From: Sympetrum striolatum | Lineage: Eukaryota > Arthropoda > Insecta > Odonata > Libellulidae | Length of the DNA: 64,000 nucleotides | Direction of reading: 5' to 3' | NCBI GenBank assembly: GCA_947579665.1 | Contig: OX388348.1 | Span: forward strand, 4,712,001-4,776,000 | Shown here: positions 1 to 9,971 of the stretch, piece after piece | Layout of the letters: each line of letters starts with the position of its first letter | How positions within the stretch are numbered: the stretch's first letter is position 1 | Made by a program: the position numbers and the translations under genes | The notes under the pieces: generated by a model | Told to the model about the DNA's origin: nothing | The model's input: only the letters and a program-made list of their open reading frames with translations | The model's database searches: none

Positions 1-957
1 GTCTTGCCGGAGATACCCAACGACGTTATCACGGAGCTGATGTCCGAAGCCGGAAGGGTGGTGTCGCCCGTTTACAACATGTCGATGGGTTGGCGATCGG
101 AGGGGTATACGGGAATAACATCTTGGAGGCGGATGGTCCACGTCGTGTTGCGGGATAGTCTCATACTCCCCGAGTCCTTCCTGGTGGACTTCGCCGGCAT
201 CCCGCACCGCATATTTGTCCGCGTCGACGACAACCGCTGTTTCCACTGCGGCACGACCGGCCACATCGCCAAGGACTGCCTGCAGAGAAAGCAACAGGAG
301 GAAAAAATCGCGACTGGCCAGCACACCCAACCATCGTCGGATCCGGGCGATCGCCACGGCACCTCGCCCCCGACGGCGCCAACTCCTGCACCAACTGCCA
401 CTCCCGATGACGAACCGACACCCGCCTCCCCAGACACGCCTGCAGTCATGGACGTTGACGACACGCCGGACAGTCAACCCTCCGCCGCCACCTCGAAGAC
501 CCCCCTCTCCCTCCAGGTCCTCGCCAGGTCCGAGGTGGCGAGGCCCGAGCCCACCACACCGGGGCCAGAGAAAACCTGCCCCGAGACTTCTGCGGCGGTC
601 GGGCCCGTCAAGCGGAAAACTGATGCTACCCTCGAGCGGGATTCCCAGTACCTGCCTGGGAAGAGCCCAAGCAGCAAACAGTTGAAGACCGACGCGGCTG
701 CGGGAGGCGACGACGAAGGTCTAAAGCAAATCGCGAATTATTACCACGTCAACCCTGGGGTACCGGCAATCTCGTTCCAAATCCTACGGAGATTCCTGCA
801 GGAGGCAAAGGGCCATAACGAAGTGGTGTGGCTCGCGAAGGACTCCTTCAAAAACCTAGAAGACCTCACCACGTTGCTGGCTAGACTCCTGCGAGACAGA
901 GCCATCAAGGACCCGGCCCTGAGGATGAGGGTCAAGAGGATCTTAGCCAAACTCTGA
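1..957 (+). CDS. LINE ORF1 (gag-like, CCHC zinc knuckle), 5' truncated by window edge
   Basis: ORF1 of a non-LTR retrotransposon, whose product in such elements binds the element RNA and forms the RNP used for target-primed reverse transcription. The frame is open to base 1, and the first possible start in view is only a TTG, so the N-terminus lies outside the window. A single zinc knuckle CX2CX4HX4C is visible at about residues 79-92 (C79, C82, H87, C92, counted from the TTG at base 4). A long Pro/Thr/Ser/Ala-rich linker (about residues 100-235) and a basic helical C-terminus follow, ending in a TGA at 955-957. A region reading GIPHRIFVR before the knuckle, and the C-terminal block, resemble ORF1 of the L1/Tx1 group; this is recognition by eye, not alignment. 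The GC-rich, stop-free frame contrasts with the AT-rich DNA downstream. The visible part is intact, but its ORF2 partner is dead, so the copy is unlikely to move itself. Confidence 0.8.
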   Translation, partial: VLPEIPNDVITELMSEAGRVVSPVYNMSMGWRSEGYTGITSWRRMVHVVLRDSLILPESFLVDFAGIPHRIFVRVDDNRCFHCGTTGHIAKDCLQRKQQEEKIATGQHTQPSSDPGDRHGTSPPTAPTPAPTATPDDEPTPASPDTPAVMDVDDTPDSQPSAATSKTPLSLQVLARSEVARPEPTTPGPEKTCPETSAAVGPVKRKTDATLERDSQYLPGKSPSSKQLKTDAAAGGDDEGLKQIANYYHVNPGVPAISFQILRRFLQEAKGHNEVVWLAKDSFKNLEDLTTLLARLLRDRAIKDPALRMRVKRILAKL

Positions 958-1014
958 AACTCGGAGTCTGAGTAACTGCTCATCCATCCTTCCATCCATC
1001 CATCCTCCACGAAC
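958..1014 (+). other. LINE ORF1-ORF2 spacer with CATC-rich tract
   Basis: 57 bp separate the ORF1 stop from the ORF2 ATG. The spacer contains a short imperfect CATC/TTCC repeat (about 980-1004). ORF1 and ORF2 are in the same phase, so ORF2 would need re-initiation or stop read-through. No other signal is visible. Confidence 0.5.
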
Positions 1015-2914
1015 ATGGCGGGTGAGGAAACAACCTGGTGGGCGTTGGGCTTCTCCGCGCCGACCCTCAACGTACGATCGGTAGAGAGCAAACGGAAGTG
1101 GGCCCAGCTGACCACGTTCCTGAACACCACGGAGCCGGACGTAGTACTACTGCAGGAGACCAATACCTCTGACGTGCCCCTGCAGACGCTCCCGCAGTAC
1201 GAGCTCCACTTCTGCCCACCCACGACTCCGCAATCCGGTACCGCCATCGGCATAAGGAGGAACCTAAGAACATCCGTGGTGACACCGACGGTCGTGTTCG
1301 CGGGGCAGGCCCTCGCGGTCACCCTGTACCTTCCGCAGAGCACGGGGGGAACGCTCACCCTCCTCCTCCTCTCCGTGTATGGGCTGCACGATCAAAGGCT
1401 CGCCATCTCCCTCGTCGACGACCTCAGGGACCAGCTGACGTGCTTCCGTCAAGCTAACCTCGGTCACGACGCCTTCGTCGTCATGGGGGGTGACTATAAC
1501 GTGACCCTTTCCCCCGTCACAGACAGGACTTCGGGCTGGGAGAGGCACCCGGCGTACGCCGCCGAACTGCGATCGCTCGTGCGGGATTTCGACCTGGTCG
1601 ACGCCTGGTCCGAGCTGAGGCCCGGAGTGCCGGGCTACACCCACACCTCCCAAAGCTCGCGAGCCAGGCTGGACCGCCTCTACGTATCTGCGGACAGGGT
1701 CCACGACGCGACGACAATCAAGACCTTACCATCCTTCACAGGCCACAGTGCCGTCGCCCTGACGGTGCCCCTCAGATTCGAGCGGTCGAGGCTTCCCTAT
1801 TGGCCCTTCGACAACGCACTGCTCGAGGCGTACTGAATGAGGCGTACGTCAGGCACGCGAGGGAGCTCGTCCGAGCCCTCTGTCAGGAAAGACGCGACCC
1901 CGAGATGGATCCGCTCTCGGGTTGGGAAATAATCAAGTCCGAAATGAAGGAGCACGCCATCGCGTACGCCGCCGACAGGAGAAGGGGAAGGACGGGGTCT
2001 GAGCAGACCGCTCTCCTGCAGGAGCAAGCCAACGCCATCGTGGCCAGGGCCTGTTGGGAGTTGATCCCCGCCAACGACAGCCCTCGCTGCCGCACACGTC
2101 GCTCGCTGGGCGACCATAGTCCGCTCGGCAAACTCCGCATCGACGGGCGGACCGTCGAAGAGCACGCGGAAGTCGCCCAGCACGTTCGAGACTACTAAGC
2201 CGAGCTGTTTAACCCTCCAGACGACGGCGACAACTTCGACGAGGAACGGGACGATTTCTTCCGGCCCCTCGACCGACTGCAAGTCGCTGAGAGAGAGCGG
2301 CTGGACCTACTCATCTCCGAGGTCGAACTGCACGAGGCGCTCAAAGCGCTGCAGAGAGGCTTTGCCCCCGGGATCGACGGTCCCACCCCGGAGCTCTACC
2401 TCCGCTTGTGGGACGTCCTGCGTCTTCCCTTCTGCGCCATGGTCGAGGCGTCTCTGCGGAGCCGAAGGCTACCCAGGACGACGAGGACTGTGGTCGTCGG
2501 GCTCTTATCCAAAGGTGGCGACGCCCTGGACGTCGGAGGATGGCGGCCGATCTCCATCATGGCGGCCAACAACAAAGTCGTCGCCAAGGCGATGGGACTG
2601 GGGGACAACTTCATGCCTCTGATCCGCACCCTATACACCGACGCGACGTGCATGGTGAGACTGGTGGGCGGACTCACCTCACCTATATCCGTCACCAGCG
2701 GAATCAGGCAGGGATGCCCAATGTCGGGACAGCTGTACTCCCTTGCTATCGAGCCCCTGGTGAGGAAACTCAAGTCTACCCTCGCAGGAGCGGCACTAAC
2801 GCAGGACACGCGCCTGGCCGTGTGCGCGTATGCCGACGACATTAACGTCTTAGTCGACCGCGAGGAGGATTTCCACAAGCGAAGACTGCCTCTGTTGAAG
2901 AGAGAGATTAGATT
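1015..2914 (+). pseudogene. LINE ORF2 endonuclease-reverse transcriptase, degenerate (L1/Tx1-like)
   Basis: Remains of the LINE polyprotein that nicks target DNA and reverse-transcribes the element RNA. From the ATG at 1015 the first 273 codons form an APE-type endonuclease: N19 (LNVRS), E48 (LLQET), D160/N162 (GDYN), DLVDAW near 193, YTH near 208 and RLDRLYVS at 218-225. The catalytic 'SDH' near the end reads TGH (G243), so the Asp is lost. The frame breaks at a TGA (1834-1836) and continues in another phase. A TAA at 2196-2198 interrupts it again, then it stays open. RT motifs follow: PGIDG (about 2368-2382), WRPIS (2541-2555), RQGCPMS (about 2704) and YADD (2829-2840). Only 96 codons separate WRP from YADD, and the stretch carrying motif A (the first catalytic Asp) is absent near 2586-2600, in frame. 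The 3' half of ORF2 is missing; coding similarity ends where (AAT)n starts. The Tx1-like assignment rests on the YWPFDNALLE-type linker after the endonuclease and is moderate. Confidence 0.85.
1825..1847 (+). repeat. 9-bp direct repeat at the ORF2 frameshift
   Basis: GAGGCGTAC occurs at 1825-1833 and again at 1839-1847, 14 bp apart, exactly where the ORF2 frame changes. A 14-bp tandem duplication shifts the phase by two, which would explain both the TGA at 1834 and the new frame. The two copies are seen directly; the mutation history is inferred. Confidence 0.6.
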
Positions 2915-3198
2915 AAATAATAATAATAATAATAGTAATAACAATAATAATAATAACAATAATAATAATAACAATAATAACAATAATTACAATAATAATA
3001 ATAACAACAACAACAACCACAACAACCACAACCACAACAACAACAGCCACAACCACAACAACAACAACAACCACAACAACCACAACCACAACAACCACAA
3101 CCACAACAACCACAACCACAACAACCACAACCACAACAACCACAACCACAACAACAACCACCACAACAACCACAACAACAACAACAACCACAACAACC

Positions 3199-3235
<37 letters not shown>

Positions 3236-3312
3236 CCACAACAACCACAACCACAACAACCACAACCACCAACCACAACAACAACCACAACAACCACAAC
3301 AACCACCACAAC
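2915..3312. repeat. Trinucleotide microsatellite block (AAT)n/(AAC)n/(ACC)n
   Basis: Almost pure simple sequence. It begins as AAT with AAC interruptions (2915-3000), then becomes AAC interspersed with ACCAC. One phase reads as a poly-Asn/His tail fused to the LINE frame, and the opposite strand reads as poly-Val, poly-Leu or poly-Cys. None of these is credible protein. The block directly abuts the truncated LINE, so it marks either a breakpoint or a weak point in the assembly. Confidence 0.95.
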
Positions 3313-3324
3313 CACACACAACTA

Positions 3325-3357
<33 letters not shown>

Positions 3358-3376
3358 ACTCACATACTCACACACA

Positions 3377-3413
<37 letters not shown>

Positions 3414-3692
3414 ACACACACTCACAAACACACTCACACTCACACTCACTCTCACACTCACACACACACTCACACACACACACACACACTCACACACACA
3501 CACACACACTCACACACACACACACTCACACACACACTCACACACTCACACACACACTCACACACACACACTCACACACACTGACAAACGCACACACACT
3601 CACACACACACTCACACTCACTCTCACACTCACACACACACTCTCACACACTCACACACACACTCACACACACTCACACACACATACACACA
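3313..3692. repeat. (CA)n microsatellite with CACT interruptions
   Basis: About 380 bp of CA dinucleotides broken by ACTC steps. It sits where the GT-element carries its own (GT)n tract (minus orientation here), so it is best read as a large expansion of that internal microsatellite. The same tract is only about 41-101 bp in the copies at 16823, 24195 and 60511. Confidence 0.9.
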
Positions 3693-3816
3693 AAACATTC
3701 CGAAAATGGTTGAAACGTGTTCTAGGGACCCCAAAAAATGTATTTCCGTTGAAATCTCGAAGTCGAATTATTTCATGAAAACAATACTTTCTCTATACTT
3801 CGTATATGAAGAAAGT
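3693..3816 (-). mobile_element. GT-element, left terminus only (minus strand)
   Basis: Reverse complement of the start of the element seen intact at 26411. The order is CATTCCGAAAATGG, a 'GGGACCCC' segment, a conserved GAAATCTCGAAGTCGA block, then the terminal hairpin ending at 3816 (a variant of ACTTTCTCCATATACG). The body expected on its far side is replaced by the (CA)n and trinucleotide blocks and the LINE. No coding sequence is present. Confidence 0.75.
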
Positions 3817-4913
3817 AAAAATCTGATGTGGCCAACACATGACTTTCTCCACAAATAAGAATTTTTTATCTACGACAGTATTCCCGATGGCTATATTAAA
3901 TTTAAATTTGCCGGATAGAGGAAGATCCCTGGTTCAATTCCCGTCCTGTCAGACGGGAATTGTCCTCCCAGGCCTGTCAGACCTTAATCAAGTCCTTGGG
4001 ATGTATAGGTGTTTAAATATTTATAATATATTAACTTATTGTCACATAGATGATAAATAATGTTTTTCTGGTCATATTTGATGAAAACCGATAAAACTGA
4101 AGATTAATTATAAATTTATGCAATACCATTAGTGTTAAAATTTTAGCAAATTACAAACAAAAACTATTATTAATAATAAAGACCACACATTTAAACATCG
4201 GGAACCAAAAAGGTGACAGAGGGTGTCGAAAATGAACAATATACAGAAAATAAAACCAATAAAGACAAATGGAATAAAAAGCAAAGGAGAAAAATTTTAA
4301 ATCTTATCAATCAGTAAGAGCTCAATCTACTGCAAGAGAGTCAGCTTACAGTTATAATTTTCAGCTAAATATTATAACTGAATAATTATTTTGGAATAAA
4401 TATGCGTGTTTTAAATTTAAAATCAGCCTCCAAATAAAACTTTAAAAAAATATAGCGATCATGTTGTATTTAACGTGATAACAAATAGTCATAAATGAAA
4501 ACGACATTTTGACGTAAATATCTCGCAGTAACCACAAAATTGGGTAACTATGTTAAGACAGATGGTGGTTGGCAGCGAATATTTTTTCTAATAAATTTTT
4601 CGTAACTTTTGTAGATAATTGCGTATGCCTAAATATAGGATTAATAAAGAAATTTTGCAACAACGGAAACGAGCTTCGAAAAATAAAGCTCAACTTCCGG
4701 TTGACCAATTCACTCCAAAAGCTAATCCACTCTAACAGCATCTACCTATATGCTGATTGGTATGCTATATACCTACTACTATATATGAAGATTGGTATTG
4801 ATACGGAAAATAGTTTTTACGTTAAAGCAACCACAAAGTACACAATTAGCAACTTCCGGTTTATCAGTGTTTTACAAATGGCTCCTAAAAAGTGATACAG
4901 AAATATTTCATAC
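3817..4913 (-). mobile_element. GT-element, second diverged copy, right terminus to internal repeat (minus strand)
   Basis: Starts with the reverse complement of the element's right end (AAAAATCTGATGTGGCCAAC, then ACTTTCTCC) directly after the neighbouring copy, giving a head-to-tail pair. Recognisable matches to the 27200-27429 segment run to about 3905 and resume near 4011. From 4555 to 4913 there is a good match to the internal ~315-bp repeat (AACTTCCGGT, CACAAAGTAC, CTCCTAAAAAGTGATAC). The middle part (about 4090-4550) is AT-rich and too diverged to assign. Substitutions are much denser than between the plus-strand copies further right, so this is an older copy. Confidence 0.65.
3911..4011 (+). 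mobile_element. tRNA-like (SINE-like) insert with B box
   Basis: About 100 bp here have no counterpart in the other GT-element right ends, while sequence on both sides does. It contains GGTTCAATTCC (3931-3941), which fits the Pol III B-box/T-loop consensus GGTTCRANYCC, and an inverted pair around GGGAATTG/CAATTCCC. No clear A box or cloverleaf could be drawn. A short tRNA-derived SINE is the simplest reading; a decayed tRNA-like pseudogene is the alternative. Confidence 0.4.
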
Positions 4914-4919
4914 CTGTCA

Positions 4920-6190
4920 AATAAAAAAAATCAGTGAAATTTCTGGTTAGGGTCCACATTTTACTGGAAATTTTGAAAAACTAGTCAAAGTTTAATTCAT
5001 TTTAATGCTTTTGCCGAGATTTACCTAATTTTAGAAAAAATATTCAATTTTTCGGAGCAGTAAACCCAAAAAACGTCGAAAAAAGAATAAAATCAGTGAA
5101 ATTTATGGTTTTTGGTTATATTTTTGTAAAAATTACGCAGAACTAGTCAATGTTGGTTTCATGTTAATGCCTTTGACGTGATCTAAGAAAATTATTTGGA
5201 AATATTCAATAATTCATAGCTGTAAACCCAAAAATCGTCAAAAACTCAAAAAACACATTGATATATGTGGTTTTTGGCCACATTTTGCTGAAATTTGAGT
5301 AAAACTAAAAACTTAGCATTCATTTTAATTCTTTTAACGAGATCTACCCAAATTCAGAAAAAATATTCAATTTTTTCGAGCAGTTAACCCGAAAAACGTC
5401 GAAAACAGGAATAATATCGGTGAAAATTTATGGTTTTTGGTTATATTTTTGTAAAAATTGAGCAAAACTAGTCAATGTTGGATTCATGTTAATGCTGTTG
5501 ACAAAATCATTCAAAATAATTTAAAAATATTCAATTTTCCGTTGCAGTAAACCCAAAAAACGTCGAAAAATAAAAAAAACGGAAAAAAATCTGGATTTTG
5601 GCCACATTTTTGCTGAAATTCAGCAAAACTGGTCAACTTTTAATTTATTTTAATGCTATATCCAAGATCTATCCAAATTTGAAAGAAATAATCAATTTAT
5701 TGTTGCAGTTAATCCAAAAAACGTAGAAAACAGGAATAAAATCGGTGAAATTTATGGGTTTTGGCCATACTTTTATAAAAATTCAGCAAAACTAGTCCAA
5801 ATTTGATTCATAATAATGCTGTTGACAAAATCTATCAACGTTATTTAGAAATATTCAATTTTCCCTAGCAGTAAACCCAAAAATATTCGAATATATCAAA
5901 AGAAAACAGTGACAATTCTGGATTTTGGCCAAATTTAGCAGAAATTGAGCAAAACTGGTCAACTTAAGATTCATTTTAATGCTTTTGCCGAGATCTACCC
6001 AAAGTAAGAAAAAATATTCAATTCTTTGTAGCAGTTAACCCAAAAAACGTCGAAAACAGGGATAAGATCGGTGAAATTCATGGTTATTGGCTATATATTT
6101 ATAAAAATGGAGGTAAACAGGTCAACTTTTGATTCATTTTAATGCTTTTGCCGATATCTATCAAATTGTAAACATATATTCAATTTTTAA
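4920..6190. repeat. sat162 array, about 8 monomers (divergent)
   Basis: Degenerate AT-rich tandem repeat. The conserved core ending in CGTC recurs at 5074, 5236, 5397, 5561, 5722 and 6048 (one weak copy near 5885), giving a period of 161-164 bp. Each monomer also carries a TCGGTGAAATT-like box, a TTTTTGGCCATATTTT-like box and a TTCATTTTAATGCTTTTG-like box. Neighbouring monomers differ strongly, as in an old, unhomogenised array edge. Nothing coding. Confidence 0.85.
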
Positions 6191-6512
6191 TTAACCTCGG
6201 GTCATTGACCTCAGGTTAATGACCCGAGGTCATTAACCTGAGGTCAATGACCAAAGGTCAACGACCTGAGGTCAATGACCAAAGGTCAACGACCTGAGGT
6301 CAATGACCAAAGGTCAACGACCTGAGTTCAATGACCCGAGGTCTATGACCCGAGGTCAATAAAACGAAGTCACTGACCCTAGGTCGACTCCGGGAGGTCA
6401 ACTCCGGGAGGTCGACTCCAGGTGGTCGACTCCGGGAGGTCAAATCCGGTACGTCGACTTCGGGAGGTCGACTCCATGGAGGTCGACTCCGAGTGGTCGA
6501 GTCCGGGAGGTA
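6191..6512. repeat. 14A minisatellite (6191-6380) followed by 14B (6381-6512)
   Basis: 14A here is unusual. Around 6230-6320 it forms 28-bp dimers alternating AGGTCAATGACCAA and AGGTCAACGACCTG. 14B follows with about nine units. The anchor sequence that normally follows 14B is absent, and the array joins straight into T2 at GGGAGGTAGTAATTAGC, so this junction is a deletion relative to the other loci. Confidence 0.85.
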
Positions 6513-7064
6513 GTAATTAGCTCGGTAATGATTTGATTTTTGAGGCATTTCGAAATTTTGAACAATCATTCTATTTCTTGTAATTTATTTTGGATAATTT
6601 GGAAAATATTTGGCATTTTAACGAAATTTGACAGTGGTTTGGCTGTATTTTGAAAAAAATTTGGAAAATCTAATTGAATTTTGACTCGTGTTGAAGATCT
6701 AAACGAGAATTTTAAAAAATATTGAGAACAAATTTAATTTTTATCTTTTAATTTAAGGAGTAAACAGCATAAATTGGGTATTTTTCGAATTGTTACAAAT
6801 TTTTGATGAGATTTTTTCTAAAATTCTAAAAATAATATTTGGAATTTGACTCCTCCTTAAAATGTAATCGAGATCAGTGAAAATCTGAGATAAAATTCGC
6901 TTTTCCTTATCAACTTAAAGGAAAATCAACAAAAGATGGGCAGTTTTTCAAACTTTTCCTTGCACTAATCCTTATCCTATTTGAATATGGATTTGTGTTA
7001 AAGATCCAAACGAAACTTTTTAGAGATGTTTAACACATATTGCATATTATTAATTCTATCAATT
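6513..7064. repeat. T2 block lacking its anchor
   Basis: Begins inside T2 at AGTAATTAGCTCGGTAATG, followed by the usual boxes (TGAGGCATTTCGAAATTTTG, ACGAAATTTGACAGTG, AAGATGGGCAGTTTTTC). It ends where the first sat162 monomer starts (GAAACATCCAAAACTCC). Confidence 0.8.
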
Positions 7065-9840
7065 GAAACATCCAAAACTCCAAAAATATCGATGAAATTT
7101 CAGGTTTTTGGTCATATTTTGGTGAAAATTGAGCAAAACTAGTGAACTTTTGATTCTTATTAATACTTTTGACAAGATCTATCTAAATTTAGAAGAAATA
7201 TTCTATTTTTGAGCAGGGAACCCAAAAAACGTCGAAAACTCGAATAAAAACGATGATATTAATTGTTTTTGGCCATATTTTTCTAAAAATTGAGAAAATA
7301 TAGTCAATATAGTATAGAAATACTAGTCAATGTTGGATTCATTTTAATGTTTTTGTTGAGATCGTCCAAAAATATTTAGAGGTATTTGATAATTCATAGC
7401 AGTAAAATCAAAAAACGTCCAAGACTCGAATAAGATCGGTGAAATTTCTCGTTCTTGGCCATTGTTTTCTTACAATTGAGCAAAGCTGGTCAACGTTTGA
7501 TTTATTTTAATGCTTTTCAAGAGATGTATACAATATATTTGGAATTATTCAACTTTAAGTAGCAGTAAACCTAAAAAATTTCAAAAACTGAAAAAAATCA
7601 GTGAAATTTCTTGTTTTTCGCCAACTCTTGCGGAAAATTGAGAAAAAATAGTCTAGTTTGGATTCTTTTTAATTTTTTTGCCTAGATTTATCCAAATTTA
7701 CAAGATATATTCAATTTTTCAAAGCAGTAAACCCGAAAAACGTCGAAAACTGGAATAAAATCGGTGAAATTTATGTTTTTGTCATATTTCTTAAAAATAT
7801 TTAACAAAACTAGTAAATGTTGTATTCATATTAAAGCTATTAACGACATCTATCAGAATAATATAAATGATATTTAATTTTAAATAGCAGTAAACCAAAA
7901 AAACGTTGAAAAGTAAATAAACGGTGAAATTTCTGGATTTTGGCCAAATTTTGCTGAAATTTAGCAAAACTGGTCAAATATTGATTCATTTTAATGCTAT
8001 TGCCGAGATCTATCCAAATTTGAATGAAATAATCAATATTTTGTAGCAGTTAAACCAACAAACGTCGAAATCTCGAAAAAGGACAGTGAAGTTTTAATAT
8101 TTTTGGCCATATTTTGTTTAACATTGAGATAACTAGAAAACATTGCATACATATTAATGGTGCAGACTAGAAATATCTAACTTCTTTGGAAATATTATAG
8201 TTTTCGATGCAGTTAACCCAAAAAACGTTGAAAACTCAAATGAAATTGGTGAAATATATGGTTTTTGGCCATATTGTTCTAAATTGAGCGTAATTAGTCA
8301 AGTTGGATTCATGTTAATGCCTTTGACGTGACCTAACACATTTATTTGGAAATTATCAATAATGATAGATGTAAACCCAAAAAACGTCGAAAACTCGAAT
8401 GAAATTCGTGAAATTTATGGTTTTTGGCCATATTTTTCTACAAATTGAGCAAACCTAGTCAATGTTATACTGATTTTAAAGCTAATGACGAGATCCATCA
8501 TAAACATTTAGAAATATTGAATAATCCATAGCAGTTAACCAAAAAAACGTCCAAAACTCAAACAAAATCAGTGAAATTCCTGGTTATAGTCCAAATTTAG
8601 CTGGAAATTTGTAAAAGTAGTCAAATTTTAATTCATTTTGATGCTTTTGCCGAGATTTACCCAAATTTAGAAAGAATATTCAATTTTCGGAGCAGTTAAC
8701 CCAAAAAACGTCGAAAACAGGAATAAAATCGGTGAAATTCATGGTTTTTGGTAATATTTTTTTAAACATTGAGTAAAACTAGTCAATGTTGGATTCATTT
8801 TAATGTTGTTGACAAAATATATCAATATAATTTAAAAATATTCAAATTTCCGTAGCAGTAAACCCAAAAACCTCGAAAAATCAAAACTAAACAGGGAAAT
8901 TTCTGGATTTTTTCTAAAGTTTAGCTGAAATTCAGCAAAACCTGTCAACTTTTGATTCATTTTAATGCTATATCCGAGTTATATCCAAATTTGAAAGAAA
9001 TAATCAATTTCTTGTTGCAGTTAACCCAAAAAACGTCTAAAACAGGAATAAAATCGGTGAAATTTATGGTTTTTGGCAACTAAAAAAAATTAAGCAAAAC
9101 AAGTCAATGTTTGCTTTATTTTAATGCTTTTGAAGAGATATGAAAGAACATTATTTGGAAATTTCCAATAATTCATAGCTATAAACCCAAAAAACGTCAA
9201 AAACTCAAAAAACGCAGTGATACTTCAGGTTTTTGGTCACATTTTGCTGAAATTTTAGCAAAACTTGTCAACTTCTGATTCATTTTAATTCTTTTACTTA
9301 GATCTATTCAAATTTAGAAGAAATTTTCATCTTTTCTTAGCAGCAGAACCCAAAATCGTCGAAACCTCGAATTAAATTCGTGAAATTTATGGTTTTATGC
9401 CATATTTTTCTAAAAATTGAGCAACAATAGTCAGTGTTCAATTCATTTTAATGCTTTTTACGAGATCCATCAAAGTTTTTTAGAAATATTGAATAATCCA
9501 TAACAGTAATCCCAAAAAACGGCGAAAATTTGAAAAAAAAAAACGGTAAAATTTCTGGTTTTTGTCCAAATTTTGCTGAAAATTTTGCAAAACTAGTCAA
9601 ATTTGGACTCATTTTAATGCTTTTGTCAATATCTACCAAGATTTAAAAAAAATTCAATTTCTCGTTTTAGTTAACCCAGAAAACGTCGAAAACAGGAATA
9701 AAATCGGTGAAATTTATGGTTTTTGGCCATATTTTAATAAAAATTCAGCGAAACTAGCCAAAGTTTGATTCATGTTAATGCTGTTGACAAAATCTATCAA
9801 AATAATTTAGAAATATTCAATATTCCCAAGCAGTAAACCC
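7065..9840. repeat. sat162 array, about 17 monomers (long ancestral run)
   Basis: Long uninterrupted monomer run with individually recognisable monomers, for example one with GGTGCAGACTAG at 8158-8169. The same order recurs at 28091-30840, offset about 21.0 kb, with more differences than the recent duplications show. It therefore looks like an older version of the array from which the nine-monomer HOR was later drawn. Confidence 0.85.
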
Positions 9841-9971
9841 AGGTATGACCCCAGGTCATAAAACCGAGGTCGATGACCTGAGGTCAATGACCCAAGACCA
9901 ATGACCCGAGGTCGATGACCCGAGGTCGCTGACCCAAGGTCAACGACCCGAGGTCAATGAAACAAAGTCAC
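9841..9971. repeat. Truncated 14A minisatellite without 14B
   Basis: About nine 14-bp units that end at AACAAAGTCA and jump directly into a sat162 monomer (CGGTTTTTGGTCATATT). Elsewhere AACAAAGTCACTGACCC leads into 14B, so 14B, anchor and T2 have been deleted here as one piece. Confidence 0.85.

Noticed and set aside
2914..3584. Asn/His-rich extension of the RT frame and opposite-strand poly-Val/Leu/Cys frames
   Set aside because: Pure microsatellite read-through. No sequence complexity and no homology expected.
4920..6190. CENP-B box in sat162
   Set aside because: I looked for the YTTCGTTGGAARCGGGA pattern in monomers and found only partial AAACGTCGAAAA-type resemblance.
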